Shown here piece after piece: positions 52,653 through 61,225 of a stretch of DNA of 64,000 bases. The first letter of the stretch is position 1. The number at the start of each line of letters is the position of its first letter. The notes beneath the pieces are model-generated. The model saw only the letters and a list, made by a program, of their open reading frames with translations, ran no database searches and had not been told where the DNA came from. The stretch spans positions 62,001 to 126,000 of the forward strand of contig PZPC01000002.1 in the NCBI GenBank assembly GCA_003045895.1, given 5' to 3'. The DNA comes from Bacteroidota bacterium (lineage in GTDB: Bacteria > Bacteroidota > Bacteroidia > Chitinophagales > Saprospiraceae). Made by a program: the position numbers and the translations under genes.

Positions 52653-53726
52653 ATGGAAACGACCGCAACGGCTGCTCCTCAACAAGCTTATCACAGCGCA
52701 GTTAAAATATGGCTGGTGATCGGCGTAGTCATGATTATTGGCCAGGTGGTCATTGGCGGGATTACCCGTCTGACCGGATCGGGCTTATCGATCACCAAAT
52801 GGGAAATTGTTACGGGTACGCTCCCCCCCCTGAACGGCATCGAGTGGCACGAAGCCTTCGAATTGTACCAGGCGACACCCCAGTACGCCAAGATCAACGA
52901 AGGAATGTCACTCAGCGAATTCCAATTCATTTACTTCTGGGAGTATTTTCACCGCTTGTGGGCGCGCTTAATGGGATTCGTGTTCATCATCCCCTTTGTG
53001 GTCTTTTGGCGCAAGGGGTGGCTCGACAAGCCGCTGATGCGCCGTTTGGGCATTACCGTGCTCTTGGCAGCTGTTGTGGCGTCATTTGGATGGATCATGG
53101 TGGCCAGTGGGCTGATTGAGCGACCCTGGGTCAACGCCTACAAACTCACCATGCACCTGTCACTCGCTTGCATCCTGTACAGCTACCTGTTGTGGGCGAC
53201 TTTCACCGTTTTTCAACCCCAGCCCAGCCGTTTTCCACATCAGGTGTTGAAAACCTGGGCCAAAGTGATCTCCGTGGTCACCGCCGTACAGATCGTGCTG
53301 GGAGGGATTATGTCAGGTGCCAAGGCTGGGCTTTTTTATCCTACCTGGCCGGATATGAACGGCGCCTTTATCCCGGAGGTCTTGTTGAAAAGTGAGCTAT
53401 GGAATGTGGATAACCTGATCAACTACGACGCCACCCTGTTCTTGCCCGCGCTCATTCATATACTCCATCGGAGCACTGCTTATTTGCTGGCTATCATGGT
53501 TTTATACTTTGTCTGGCGGCTCCTTAAACAAGATATTAACGCCCTTACCAGGCGGGCAGGCTACCTGTTGGTAAGTATGTTGGTAATCCAGGTTTTACTG
53601 GGGATAATTACGGTTGTCAACTGCTTGGGTGCGGTTCCCGTCCTGTGGGGCGTATTGCACCAGGCAGGGGCAATATTCCTTTTATCAGCGGTCTTATTCG
53701 TTGATTATCAGCTGTTGAAAAAATAA
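52653..53726 (+). CDS. ctaA: heme A synthase (COX15/CtaA family)
   Basis: Oxidises heme O to heme A for cytochrome c oxidase; integral membrane protein. 357 residues from the ATG at 52653; an in-frame TTG at 52632 is less likely. Eight membrane helices. The family pattern GGITRLTGSGLSITKWEIVTG follows the first helix, the heme-ligand histidines lie in EYFHRLWARLMGF, TMHLSLA, HILHRSTAYL and VLHQAGAI. Other cytochrome oxidase genes are not in the window. Confidence 0.95.
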   Translation: METTATAAPQQAYHSAVKIWLVIGVVMIIGQVVIGGITRLTGSGLSITKWEIVTGTLPPLNGIEWHEAFELYQATPQYAKINEGMSLSEFQFIYFWEYFHRLWARLMGFVFIIPFVVFWRKGWLDKPLMRRLGITVLLAAVVASFGWIMVASGLIERPWVNAYKLTMHLSLACILYSYLLWATFTVFQPQPSRFPHQVLKTWAKVISVVTAVQIVLGGIMSGAKAGLFYPTWPDMNGAFIPEVLLKSELWNVDNLINYDATLFLPALIHILHRSTAYLLAIMVLYFVWRLLKQDINALTRRAGYLLVSMLVIQVLLGIITVVNCLGAVPVLWGVLHQAGAIFLLSAVLFVDYQLLKK

Positions 53727-53757
53727 CTCACATTTCAATGTGGAAAAGTGTTGGTAA

Positions 53758-54516
53758 CTATTCTTCTTCCTCATTTTGCCCCGCTTCGAGCCAAAAACTG
53801 TTGACTTCCTGACCGCCAATCAGGCGGACCAGCTCCATGTTGAGGAGCTCCAGTAACCCTAAAAACGTTACAATAGCGTGGATGCGGTTCTGGCAACCGC
53901 CGAAGATATCTACAAAGCTGGGGCGCTGCCCCGCATTGACCAGGGTGAGGATGAATTGTTGTTGCTCTTCGATGGTATAATTGAACTGAATAATTTCGTG
54001 TACGGTGGTGCGCTGCTGTGCTGCTTCGAGGCGCTGCATGAGTCCTTCAAAGGTTTTCAACAGTTTGAACAAAGTCACCGATTCCAGTTCGGCATCTACC
54101 AGGGCTTTGGTCGCAATCTCCTGGAGCTCGTCGCTGACGTTCCCCCGGAGGTTGCGCATCGACCGGTTTTCCTCCAACAGGCGCATATCCTCCAGGATGC
54201 TTTTGTAGCGCTTGTATTCCAGCAGGCGCTGGACCAGTTCCTCGCGGGGATCAATGATATTGCCTTCGTCGTCGATGGGTTTGCGGGGAATGAGCATCTT
54301 GGCCTTGATGCGACAGAGGGTAGCTGCCACCAGGACAAATTCGCTGGCCAGGTCGATATCCATTGCTTCCAGGTGCCGGATATAATCCAGGAAATCGTCC
54401 GTCACCTTGGCAATGGGAATATCGTAAATATCGAGCTCATCGCGCTCGATAAAAAACAGCAGAAGGTCGAATGGCCCCTCAAACTGCGGCAGCTTAATGG
54501 TGTAAGTCGTGCTCAT
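53758..54516 (-). CDS. scpA: segregation and condensation protein A
   Basis: Kleisin subunit of the SMC-ScpAB condensin, which compacts and separates new chromosomes from the origin. 252 residues. The N-terminal domain has the signature YTIKLPQFEGPFDLLLFFIE, ELDIYDIPIAKVTDDFLDYI and LVAATLCRIKAKMLIPRK; the C-terminal winged helix is near 210-245. scpB is not adjacent. Position 1.1 kb from the candidate oriC suits its role, although synteny with oriC is not a general rule. Confidence 0.94.
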   Translation of the reverse strand: MSTTYTIKLPQFEGPFDLLLFFIERDELDIYDIPIAKVTDDFLDYIRHLEAMDIDLASEFVLVAATLCRIKAKMLIPRKPIDDEGNIIDPREELVQRLLEYKRYKSILEDMRLLEENRSMRNLRGNVSDELQEIATKALVDAELESVTLFKLLKTFEGLMQRLEAAQQRTTVHEIIQFNYTIEEQQQFILTLVNAGQRPSFVDIFGGCQNRIHAIVTFLGLLELLNMELVRLIGGQEVNSFWLEAGQNEEEE

Positions 54517-54520
54517 GCCG

Positions 54521-54528
54521 CAAAGGTA
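54521..54528 (-). promoter_or_regulatory. candidate -7 promoter box for scpA, implying a leaderless transcript
   Basis: TACCTTTG on the minus strand matches TAnnTTTG and ends only 4 bp before the scpA ATG (54514-54516), so a start at or next to the first codon is expected. Confidence 0.45.
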
Positions 54529-54659
54529 AGCAATGAAATGATTTCCCTGCCTTGGTCTTACCTGGAATTTCGGTTTCAGGCGGGAGCCCGGTAGCGCTAA
54601 AAAAAGGAAGCTGTCTCATTGCATCCTTCCCGCGGAAGTTGTATTTTTAAAAGAAAAAT

Positions 54660-54977
54660 ATGCTGGTAGCCATTCTCATCGTCGTAGCTTTTGTCAGACG
54701 TGCCGATGAACTCGGCCTGAACAAATGGATATGGGGGGCTGTCGCGCTGGCCGCTTATTTCGGGACCCAATTGCTGATAGGATTGATCCTGGGCCTGTTT
54801 TTGGTTGACCAGGGAACTACCTTGGAACAATCGGAAGAATTAGGGCTTAATTTGGTGGGGATAATCGTTGGGGGCATTTGTGCCTACGTCGCCTACCAGC
54901 AAATGCCTGGCTACGTGGCTAATATGCATTCACACAGCGAGATTAATGATTTGCTGGATGAAGATATTTTCGATTAA
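54660..54977 (+). CDS. small membrane protein of unknown function
   Basis: 105 residues with two or three membrane helices: about 1-12, 24-49 (WIWGAVALAAYFGTQLLIGL) and 62-82 (LGLNLVGIIVGGICAYVAYQ), then an acidic tail, EINDLLDEDIFD. I do not recognise a family. It ends 1 bp before the stop of the convergent gene at 54978. Confidence 0.65.
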   Translation: MLVAILIVVAFVRRADELGLNKWIWGAVALAAYFGTQLLIGLILGLFLVDQGTTLEQSEELGLNLVGIIVGGICAYVAYQQMPGYVANMHSHSEINDLLDEDIFD

Positions 54978-55547
54978 TCAATTTTTTAATTTTCGTTTCC
55001 AGAATCGCAGCGTCCGGGTGTGCTCCGGCAAAGTGAGCGGCGCCTCATCGAACAGCAGCATAATATAAGCCATCGCTACACCTTCCCGGAAAATCGCCAG
55101 GAGCTGACAGTTTTTTGCCGTGCTAAAGCCGGGTTTCGGATGAAAGAAATAGGTTTCCCCCCAGTCGGCGTGGTACACACTGTCCAACAGGCCCGGATCC
55201 AGTTGGTGCGTAGAAATGTAGCTGTCTTCTTCGTTGTCGGCCAGGTGCATCGCCAGGGTTGCCGCTTGTATTTGGGGAATGTCACTGCGCTCATCATCCA
55301 CATCCACTACCGGAACCAGTAGGTACCTGATTTGTAGGTCTTCCTTGCGGATCTGTACGGCAAAGTCAACGGGCTGAAAGCTGTTGACCGCCGGTTTTAC
55401 GAACCGGTAAGCCGCGGCAGTTGGTGGCCACCATTCCAGTTCGTACTGGGCCAGCCGCAGGCGCTGATCCAGGGGCAAACCTTCCTGAGCTGCACCCGTA
55501 CGCAGGCAACAGCAAAAGAGGACCACCAGGAAAATCAAACGCTCCAT
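54978..55547 (-). CDS. secreted protein of unknown function
   Basis: 189 residues with a signal peptide (MERLIFLVVLFCCCLRTGAA, cut near AQEG). The mature part is soluble with mixed beta content (YELEWWPPTAAAYRFV, LQIRYLLVPVVDVDDERSD, VAMAYIMLLFDEAPLTLPE) and a basic tail, RFWKRKLKN. No motif that I recognise. It lies downstream of the ECF sigma pair on the same strand; a perfect short hairpin (55600-55618) separates them. Confidence 0.6.
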   Translation of the reverse strand: MERLIFLVVLFCCCLRTGAAQEGLPLDQRLRLAQYELEWWPPTAAAYRFVKPAVNSFQPVDFAVQIRKEDLQIRYLLVPVVDVDDERSDIPQIQAATLAMHLADNEEDSYISTHQLDPGLLDSVYHADWGETYFFHPKPGFSTAKNCQLLAIFREGVAMAYIMLLFDEAPLTLPEHTRTLRFWKRKLKN

Positions 55548-55599
55548 GACGGATTTGTTCGGAAAAATAATGCTAAAGTTAGGGTTTAGGCCCAGACTG

Positions 55600-55618
55600 T
55601 ACTGCTGTGACAGCAGTA
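55600..55618. repeat. short hairpin
   Basis: TACTGCTGT / ACAGCAGTA are perfect 9-bp arms around a single G, between two minus-strand genes. There is no T-run on the minus strand side. Confidence 0.45.
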
Positions 55619-55653
55619 TCCGGAAAATTATAGGGATTACTTTTAGGAATAAT

Positions 55654-55914
55654 TTAGATCGCGGAATCTAACGGGTCTATAAGTACAATACGATCTTTAA
55701 TGGACTGAATTAAGGCAGGTGAAGGCTTTCTATTGGGTATACTTCGTTTCAGGAATTGCTTAAAGGATAACTGGCTATCTAATTGTTCGACGATACTGGG
55801 TTTGGCTTCTCCAACATGTTGTGTGGCGGTGGTCTCGCTGACGTTGCTGGGGCCATCATCTGGCAAGAAGTGATCGATGTTGCTCATCAGTTCTTGAAAA
55901 TTCTGATCTCTCAT
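55654..55914 (-). CDS. small soluble protein after an ECF sigma gene, possible anti-sigma-like partner
   Basis: 86 residues from the ATG at 55912-55914 (MRDQNFQELMSNIDHFLPDD). A longer upstream frame runs through non-coding repeat sequence and is rejected. The C-terminal half, FKQFLKRSIPNRKPSPALIQ then SIKDRIVL, resembles the C-terminus of small soluble anti-sigma factors (PxxLxxxIxxxI) that in Bacteroidota follow sigma genes, but the zinc-finger HxxxCxxC is absent. 278 bp separate it from the sigma gene. The role is inferred from position. Confidence 0.5.
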   Translation of the reverse strand: MRDQNFQELMSNIDHFLPDDGPSNVSETTATQHVGEAKPSIVEQLDSQLSFKQFLKRSIPNRKPSPALIQSIKDRIVLIDPLDSAI

Positions 55915-55955
55915 GGCTGAAAAATTGCTTTGCCCCGCGCGTAGGAACCTCGAAT

Positions 55956-55999
55956 AACAGCGTAGCGATGACCGCAGCGGAGATACAAAAAACGCTGTT
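55956..55999. repeat. inverted repeat upstream of the small partner gene
   Basis: AACAGCGT (55956-55963) and ACGCTGTT (55992-55999) are complementary. The loop contains CGTAGCGATGACCGCAGCGG, which shares CGTAGCGAT with the inverted repeat at 7628. A third ACAGCGT follows at 56021-56027. Confidence 0.4.
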
Positions 56000-56192
56000 C
56001 GCGACCCCACTGGGACACGGACAGCGTTACTGTATAAACTCGTTAGCGAATGTGTGCTCATCTTACGTTATTTTCCTGGGGAACCTTTCTGTATGAAATC
56101 CGCTGCTCAATTCGTTATTTAAAATTCGAAGAACAACTCATCCCATCCAAAAAAAATCCCCAGAGTGAAGTCCAACCTGGCCGGGGGCAAGG

Positions 56193-56774
56193 TTATGAAT
56201 CTTTTTTACGATTATTGGTAAAGCCGTTTGCTGCGGCGTAATCTTGCAAATCTTTGGCCAGCAGGTTGCGTGCCCGGAACAACCGCGAACGAACCGTTCC
56301 GATGGGCACCCCGAGGATTTCTGCAATTTCTTCGTACTTGAAGTCGAGCAGATCATTCAGGATAATGACCATCCGGAAGTCGTCGGATAAGCGATTCATG
56401 GCTGCTGACAACTCGTCGCCGACCATGTTTTGCAAATCCGCATCGTCCCAATCCACCAGGGAAGGAATGTTTTGGCTTTCCGTATCTGGAATCAGCGCAG
56501 CTACATCTTCGAAATCCACCGTATTGGGGCGCCGTGCCCGCTTGCGGTAGTCGTTGATGAAGTGGTTGCGCATGATGGTAAACAACCAGGCCTTCGCATT
56601 GGTCCCCTGCCGGTACTGATCGATAGCTTTGATGGCCCGCTCGATCGTATCCTGCACGAGATCTTCTGCTCCGGCCTCATCGTAGGTGAGGTGGAAGGCA
56701 AAGCCGTACAAGGCGTCGAGTTCTGGGAGGAACTCGCTCTCAAAGACCCTTTGTCTTACGTCGTTGGTAGCCAT
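56193..56774 (-). CDS. RNA polymerase sigma factor, ECF subfamily
   Basis: 193 residues from the ATG at 56772-56774 (MATNDVRQRVFESEFLPELD); ATGs slightly upstream are possible. Region 2: LDALYGFAFHLTYDEAGAED then LVQDTIERAI and AWLFTIMRNHFINDYRKRAR. Region 4: LNDLLDFKYEEIAEILGVPI then GTVRSRLFRARNLL. Such factors direct stress or envelope responses. No membrane anti-sigma gene is next to it; a small gene with a weak anti-sigma-like tail lies downstream. Confidence 0.92.
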   Translation of the reverse strand: MATNDVRQRVFESEFLPELDALYGFAFHLTYDEAGAEDLVQDTIERAIKAIDQYRQGTNAKAWLFTIMRNHFINDYRKRARRPNTVDFEDVAALIPDTESQNIPSLVDWDDADLQNMVGDELSAAMNRLSDDFRMVIILNDLLDFKYEEIAEILGVPIGTVRSRLFRARNLLAKDLQDYAAANGFTNNRKKDS

Positions 56775-56951
56775 CAGAACCATAAAAATAGAATTTAATT
56801 GTTTGTTGTGCAAGCAATGGAAAATAAGAACCTTCTATTACCTACATGAAAGGGATAACCCAAGCAGGATGCGTTTCAGTTCCCGGTGGGGTTCCTTTTT
56901 TATTGGATAAAGTGAAATTGATTTTCAAAATACTGATAATCAATTTTTTAT

Positions 56952-56981
56952 GATTTTATTTTTTTTTAAAAAAATAAAATC
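56952..56981. repeat. AT-only perfect inverted repeat
   Basis: Fourteen-base arms 56952-56965 and 56968-56981 around TT, made up almost entirely of T then A. It lies just 5' of the truncated DCC-type gene and may mark the break point or act as a bidirectional terminator. Confidence 0.5.
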
Positions 56982-57032
56982 ACCGGGAGCAGACCAATTT
57001 CGGAGAAGGCGGTAGGTTTCGTTCTTATTCAG

Positions 57033-57632
57033 GTGCGACCCATCTTCGAGCAGCAGCTCGACCTGGCGCGCAGCAAAGAAGAAATCCCGCTCCTGGATCA
57101 TGCGGGTGGAGCCACCCGCTACGGCATCGACAGCCTGTTGTATATCCTGGGTCAGCGCTGGGCCTGGATCCCTGCCGTGGCCCGCCTGCGGCCGGTAGAT
57201 TGGTTTTTGCGGCGGCTCTACCGCCTGGTTTCCTACAACCGCCGGGTCATTGTGGCCAACAATACGCCCGCGGGGGCTTTTGACTGTGCCCCGCCTTTCC
57301 ACCTTTTCTACCGTGTGCTCTACCTGCTGCTGGCCCTGGCGGTAGGTGGGGGCTTACTGGGTTGGTTTGCAGAAAAATACTTTCCGCCGCTGCTGGCCTT
57401 AGCAGTGCTGGTGGGGGCGATGGCTATTTTGCTACCCGCACTCCGCCGCCCATCACCGGATGCCGTGCACTACCTGGGCATTATGGCCACGCCGTTGCTG
57501 GTCGCAGGGTTGCTGGTTTTGCCGGCGCTGTGGTGGCCGCTCCTGGCCTGGCCGCTGGCGGGGTTGGCTTTGGTGGTGGGGGGCAGCATGGTTGGGCGAC
57601 GTTGGGACTCGTTAATTAAAAGTAATAGGTAG
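57033..57632 (+). pseudogene. 5'-truncated DCC-type (DUF393) membrane protein gene
   Basis: 199 codons from a GTG at 57033. The visible part, LDLARSKEEIPLLDHAGGAT then RYGIDSLLYILG and LYRLVSYNRRVIV, matches the second half of the DUF393/DCC thioredoxin-like domain found in Bacteroidota, followed by about four membrane helices (FYRVLYLLLALAVGGGLLGW and on). The first about 50 residues with the redox motif DGDCxxC are missing: upstream the frame meets a stop at about 56967 in an A/T tract. I therefore call it broken, though a short translated product is possible. Confidence 0.6.
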
Positions 57633-57640
57633 CAATTCGC

Positions 57641-58336
57641 TCACCGCTTACCCGCCAACAAATCGGGCAATTCCAGTACCTTATTCAGGGTAAAATTCGG
57701 TTGAATAGCGGTGGTGTTGTCCTGGCCGTGGCTGATCCAGCAGGTCGGTACGCCAAAATCGATACCCCCTTTGATATCCGAGTGGAGGTTGTCGCCGATG
57801 ACCAGCAGGTGGTCCTTATCCGGGGCATCGTCCAGGGTGCGGTAGGTGTGCTCGAAGAACGCGTGATGGGGTTTGGCCGCGCCTATTTCGTCGGAGACCA
57901 CAATGCTGTCGAAGTAGGTGTCCAGGCGGAGGCGGGCCAGGCGGGGCCGCTGCACTTCCCGCAGGCCATTGGTGATGACCCCCAGGCGGTAATCGCGTTT
58001 CAGGGCCACCAAAACAGATGTGACCCCGGCGTAGGCCTCGCTCAGCAGCACCAGGTTTTCGAGGTAGCGCACACTGAAAACGGCGGGGGTGGCGGGGGCC
58101 TGTCCGAGGTCCGTGAATAAAGCTTCAAACCGCTGGACCCGCAGCCGCTTCGCGCTGATGAGTCCTTGTTCAAAAGCGGCCCAAACCTGGCCGTTTACCA
58201 CTTTATAGGTGCGGTAAATCTCCTCGGTACAGCTGGCCCCAAAATCGGTGTACGTGGCCCACAAGGCGAGCTTACTGGCCTTGTTGAAATCGAGTAGGGT
58301 ATTGTCAATATCGAAAAGCAACCACTTGAAATGCAT
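57641..58336 (-). CDS. HAD-family nucleotidase, YjjG-like
   Basis: 231 residues. HAD motif I FDIDNTLLDF with D9 and D11, motif II VITNGLREVQ, motif III/IV region AAKPHHAFFEHT and LVIGDNLHSDIKGGIDFGVPTC. The helical cap lies at about 15-80. YjjG removes phosphate from non-canonical pyrimidine nucleotides and dUMP. It lies 23 bp downstream of the decarboxylase gene, probably in one transcript. Confidence 0.88.
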   Translation of the reverse strand: MHFKWLLFDIDNTLLDFNKASKLALWATYTDFGASCTEEIYRTYKVVNGQVWAAFEQGLISAKRLRVQRFEALFTDLGQAPATPAVFSVRYLENLVLLSEAYAGVTSVLVALKRDYRLGVITNGLREVQRPRLARLRLDTYFDSIVVSDEIGAAKPHHAFFEHTYRTLDDAPDKDHLLVIGDNLHSDIKGGIDFGVPTCWISHGQDNTTAIQPNFTLNKVLELPDLLAGKR

Positions 58337-58359
58337 GGGGTAAGTTTTTAGGATGAGCG

Positions 58360-59763
58360 CTACCGGCTTGCTTCTTCCAGGGCCTGCCGGAAGGCCGCTA
58401 CCGAGCGGGTAATATCAGCCGGCGTGGTGGCCCAGGAGCACACACTTACCCGAATCACTTTGCGTTCGCGCCAGATCGATCCACCGGCCCAGCATTCCCC
58501 CGATGCCTGCATCCGCACCAGGGTTTTATCCGTCAGTTCATCGTTGGCACAACACACCACCACCTGGTTAAAAACCACGTCGTTAAGGATGGTAAAGCCG
58601 GGTAGGGCTTGTATTTCCTGGGCAAACTGGGTGGCGCGTTGGTGGAGCCCGTACACCAGTTCGGCGATACCTTCCCGGCCCAGGTAGCGCAGGATGGCCC
58701 AGAGTTCCACCACCCGGGCCCGCCGCGACATCTCGGGGGTGTAGGACATGCCGTCGCGATTTTCGCCCATCACCAGGTAGCTGGCTTTTACTTGCATGGC
58801 CGCGGCCAGTGCGGCGCGGTCGGCACACAATAAGATGCCGCAATCGTAGGGGGTATTCAGGGTTTTGTGGCCGTCTACTGCCCAAGAATGGGCCAGTTCC
58901 ATACCCTGGGTAAGGTGTTGGAGGGGCCCGACTGCCCCGGCCCACAAGCCAAAGGCCCCGTCGATGTGTACCCAGGCGCCCACTGCGCTGGCGCGCTGGC
59001 AAATTTCCGTAAAAGGATCAAAAGAACCACTGTTCACGTTGCCGGCCTGCAAGACGACGATGGTACGGTCATCCAGTTCCGGCAGCGCCTCGGGGATAAT
59101 GCGCCCCTGGCTGTCGACATCCACCCATTCGATATTTCCCGTACCGAAGCCCAGCATCATCACGGCCTTGAGCACGGCGGAGTGCGACTGCCGGCTGGTG
59201 ACAATCCGCAATTTTGGGGCACCAAAAACACCTTGTACATTGAGGTCCCAGCCCTGGCGCTCCAGCAGCCGGTAGCGGGCCGCCGCCAGGCCGCAGAGGT
59301 TGGCAGTGGAGGTGCCGCTCACGTAGCTGGCTACGGTATCCGGGGGTAAATTAAAGAGCTCCCGCAACCAGCCCTCTACCACCGTTTCCAGCGTGGAGGT
59401 GATCGGCGACATGATGTGCATCGCCGAGTTCTGGTCCCAGTAAGTGGCCAATTGTTTGGCCGCGAGGCCAATGGGCAAGGAACTGCCCGTGACGAAACCA
59501 AAGTAGCGCCCGCCCAACGTAGCTACGGTGGCCGGTGAACCGTGCTGGTGCAACTGCTCCAGTACGCTGGCCGCAGTGCTGGAATGCGCCGGCAGGGGTT
59601 CTGCGAAAGCGGTCAAACCAGACAATGCTGCTGCGGTAGGGAAAACCGGCCGCTCCAGGATGGTTTGGAGGTACGCCCTCACATCCTGCTGTGCGAGGTC
59701 AAAGAGGGTTTGTTCCCGCAATTCGTCGTGCATCCGGGCTTGCAGCGTGGTGGTTTCTGTCAT
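58360..59763 (-). CDS. PLP-dependent group II decarboxylase family enzyme
   Basis: 467 residues from the ATG at 59761-59763 (MTETTTLQARMHDELR). PLP fold of glutamate/aromatic amino acid decarboxylases: TSTANLCGLAAARYRLLE, VHIDGAFGLWAG (Asp for the PLP ring) and WAVDGHKTLNTPYDCGILLC with the Schiff-base Lys near 300. Substrate cannot be fixed: aspartate, glutamate, 2,4-diaminobutyrate and aromatic amino acids are all used in the family. Upstream lies an HD-domain gene, downstream the HAD gene. Confidence 0.88.
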   Translation of the reverse strand: MTETTTLQARMHDELREQTLFDLAQQDVRAYLQTILERPVFPTAAALSGLTAFAEPLPAHSSTAASVLEQLHQHGSPATVATLGGRYFGFVTGSSLPIGLAAKQLATYWDQNSAMHIMSPITSTLETVVEGWLRELFNLPPDTVASYVSGTSTANLCGLAAARYRLLERQGWDLNVQGVFGAPKLRIVTSRQSHSAVLKAVMMLGFGTGNIEWVDVDSQGRIIPEALPELDDRTIVVLQAGNVNSGSFDPFTEICQRASAVGAWVHIDGAFGLWAGAVGPLQHLTQGMELAHSWAVDGHKTLNTPYDCGILLCADRAALAAAMQVKASYLVMGENRDGMSYTPEMSRRARVVELWAILRYLGREGIAELVYGLHQRATQFAQEIQALPGFTILNDVVFNQVVVCCANDELTDKTLVRMQASGECWAGGSIWRERKVIRVSVCSWATTPADITRSVAAFRQALEEASR

Positions 59764-59806
59764 GGAAATTTGTTTTATGATTAGCCTTGTGCTGGTTGTC
59801 AACAAC

Positions 59807-60391
59807 CTACAAAACAACGGGTGAGATGTCTGGAAAATTAGCTTCCACCCACCTGATTGGTGCCGGGTTTTTGTCACCCGTCAGGGAGTCGCATTTAAAA
59901 AACAGGTAGTACAGTTGGCTACGTCCCTCAATGCGTTGCAGCAGGCGTTCCATGCGCAGCGCGGCCTGGGTATCTTTTTTGTATACCACGGTATCGCGCC
60001 AGATGTAGTAGGCTTCGTCGTGGTACTGGATCAAATTGAGGAGCAGGTGGTCGTCGGTGAACTGTTCCATATACCGCCGTGCCAGTACGGCGTGATGGCG
60101 GTGCCAGTTGCGGGGATGTTCCTTGTCTTCCTGGAATTTGAACGTGTCGTGGATGAGGGCGATCAGGCGCAGCGACTCTCTTTGGGCAGGGGTGGTGTCT
60201 AGCTGGTTGATATTATCCAGGACTTCTTTGACGTGCTTGTAGACCTCTCCTTCGGGGTGGCCGTAACGCGGGACACCCCAGTGCATACCTTCCTGCACCG
60301 GCGCTTGCACCAGTAGATGGTGTTCCAGTTCTGTTTCGGGTCGCAGTTCAGCGATCAAGTCTACCTTGTCCGCAGTGGTATTTTTGAGCAT
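59807..60391 (-). CDS. HD-domain phosphohydrolase family protein
   Basis: 194 residues from the ATG at 60389-60391. HD pattern: GHPEGEVYKHVKEVLDNI, then LRLIALIHDTFKFQEDKEHP (the His-Asp pair), HRHHAVLARRYMEQF and LLNLIQYHDEAYYIW. The family hydrolyses phosphate mono- or diesters of nucleotides and needs a metal. It lies 43 bp before the decarboxylase gene on the same strand. Confidence 0.8.
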   Translation of the reverse strand: MLKNTTADKVDLIAELRPETELEHHLLVQAPVQEGMHWGVPRYGHPEGEVYKHVKEVLDNINQLDTTPAQRESLRLIALIHDTFKFQEDKEHPRNWHRHHAVLARRYMEQFTDDHLLLNLIQYHDEAYYIWRDTVVYKKDTQAALRMERLLQRIEGRSQLYYLFFKCDSLTGDKNPAPIRWVEANFPDISPVVL

Positions 60392-60674
60392 GCGCACTAT
60401 TCTTCCAAAATCTTTGGATAAAAATACAATCCTGAAAGTTAACGATTGCTGTTTAGGATAAGTTGCTTTTTTAAAACAGCCGTAGTTTTTATGGTATCGT
60501 TGGTTTTTTGTTAGTTAAATTATATTTTATTTGGGTTAAAGTCAAGGTTGTTTGTTTAATATTTTGTATTTAATTATTTTTGCATTTTATTATGCTGTTT
60601 GAAAAAAAAACAGAAAAATCGCAGGGATTGTTTTTAAAATAATTATTAATTTTGTTTTTAAAAACAAACAAAAC
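60392..60674. other. AT-rich intergenic region with palindrome and promoter box
   Basis: 283 bp, strongly AT-rich in its right half. TAATTTTG at 60647-60654 matches the plus-strand -7 box and is followed by an 18-bp palindrome, TTTGTTTTTAAAAACAAA (60651-60668), directly before the Rpn-type remnant. No gene is seen. Confidence 0.5.
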
Positions 60675-61086
60675 GTGCTCTCTGAGAAACACCACCCTAA
60701 AGTCACTGATAAGGGAAATGTCTACGACAACATTTTCAAGCAGGTGATGGAAGATTTGGCGCTGATCATTCTGAACTGGTTTCGGGAGCTTAAAGTCGTA
60801 CATCTTCATCGATTAACGGAAAAGCTCCATACCACCACCCAGCATGAGGCTGATTTTCTGTGCGAAGTAACTGAGGAATCGGGTAACCGCTTTCTACTTC
60901 ATATTGAATTCCAAAGCCGTGACGATCGGGAGATGCTGGCGCGAATGCAGGAATACCATGGTATCCTGGTCCGCAAACACAAGCTGCCCGTACAGCACTA
61001 CGTGTTCTATTTTGTATATTGAACAATTATTACTGGATTTTGGCTTACCAACGGATGCCGTGCAAGCGTATCTGGCGAAGAGTTAA
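60675..61086 (+). pseudogene. Rpn-type PD-(D/E)XK nuclease/transposase-like gene, broken
   Basis: The first 115 codons read MLSEKHHPKVTDKGNVYDNI, then FKQVMEDLALIILNWF, EADFLCEVTEESGNRFLLHI and EFQSRDDREMLARMQEYHGI, the N-terminal half of the Rpn family (nuclease core D-n-ExQ). The frame then stops at 61020-61022 after VFYFVY; in another frame EQLLLDFGLPTDAVQAYLAK follows and ends at 61086. The middle of the protein (about 100-150 residues) is missing, so a deletion or frameshift killed the gene. AT-rich, unlike the neighbours. Confidence 0.75.
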
Positions 61087-61225
61087 ACCTAATACATATC
61101 CATATCGCAATCAGAGACGTCAGTGTAGGCATTATCAGGCTTGTTCTATTGGGTCAGATTGCCTTCGGTGACCGACTTCGTGTCTGCGACATAGTTAATC
61201 CCAATATAATTTCAGCAGCACAATT

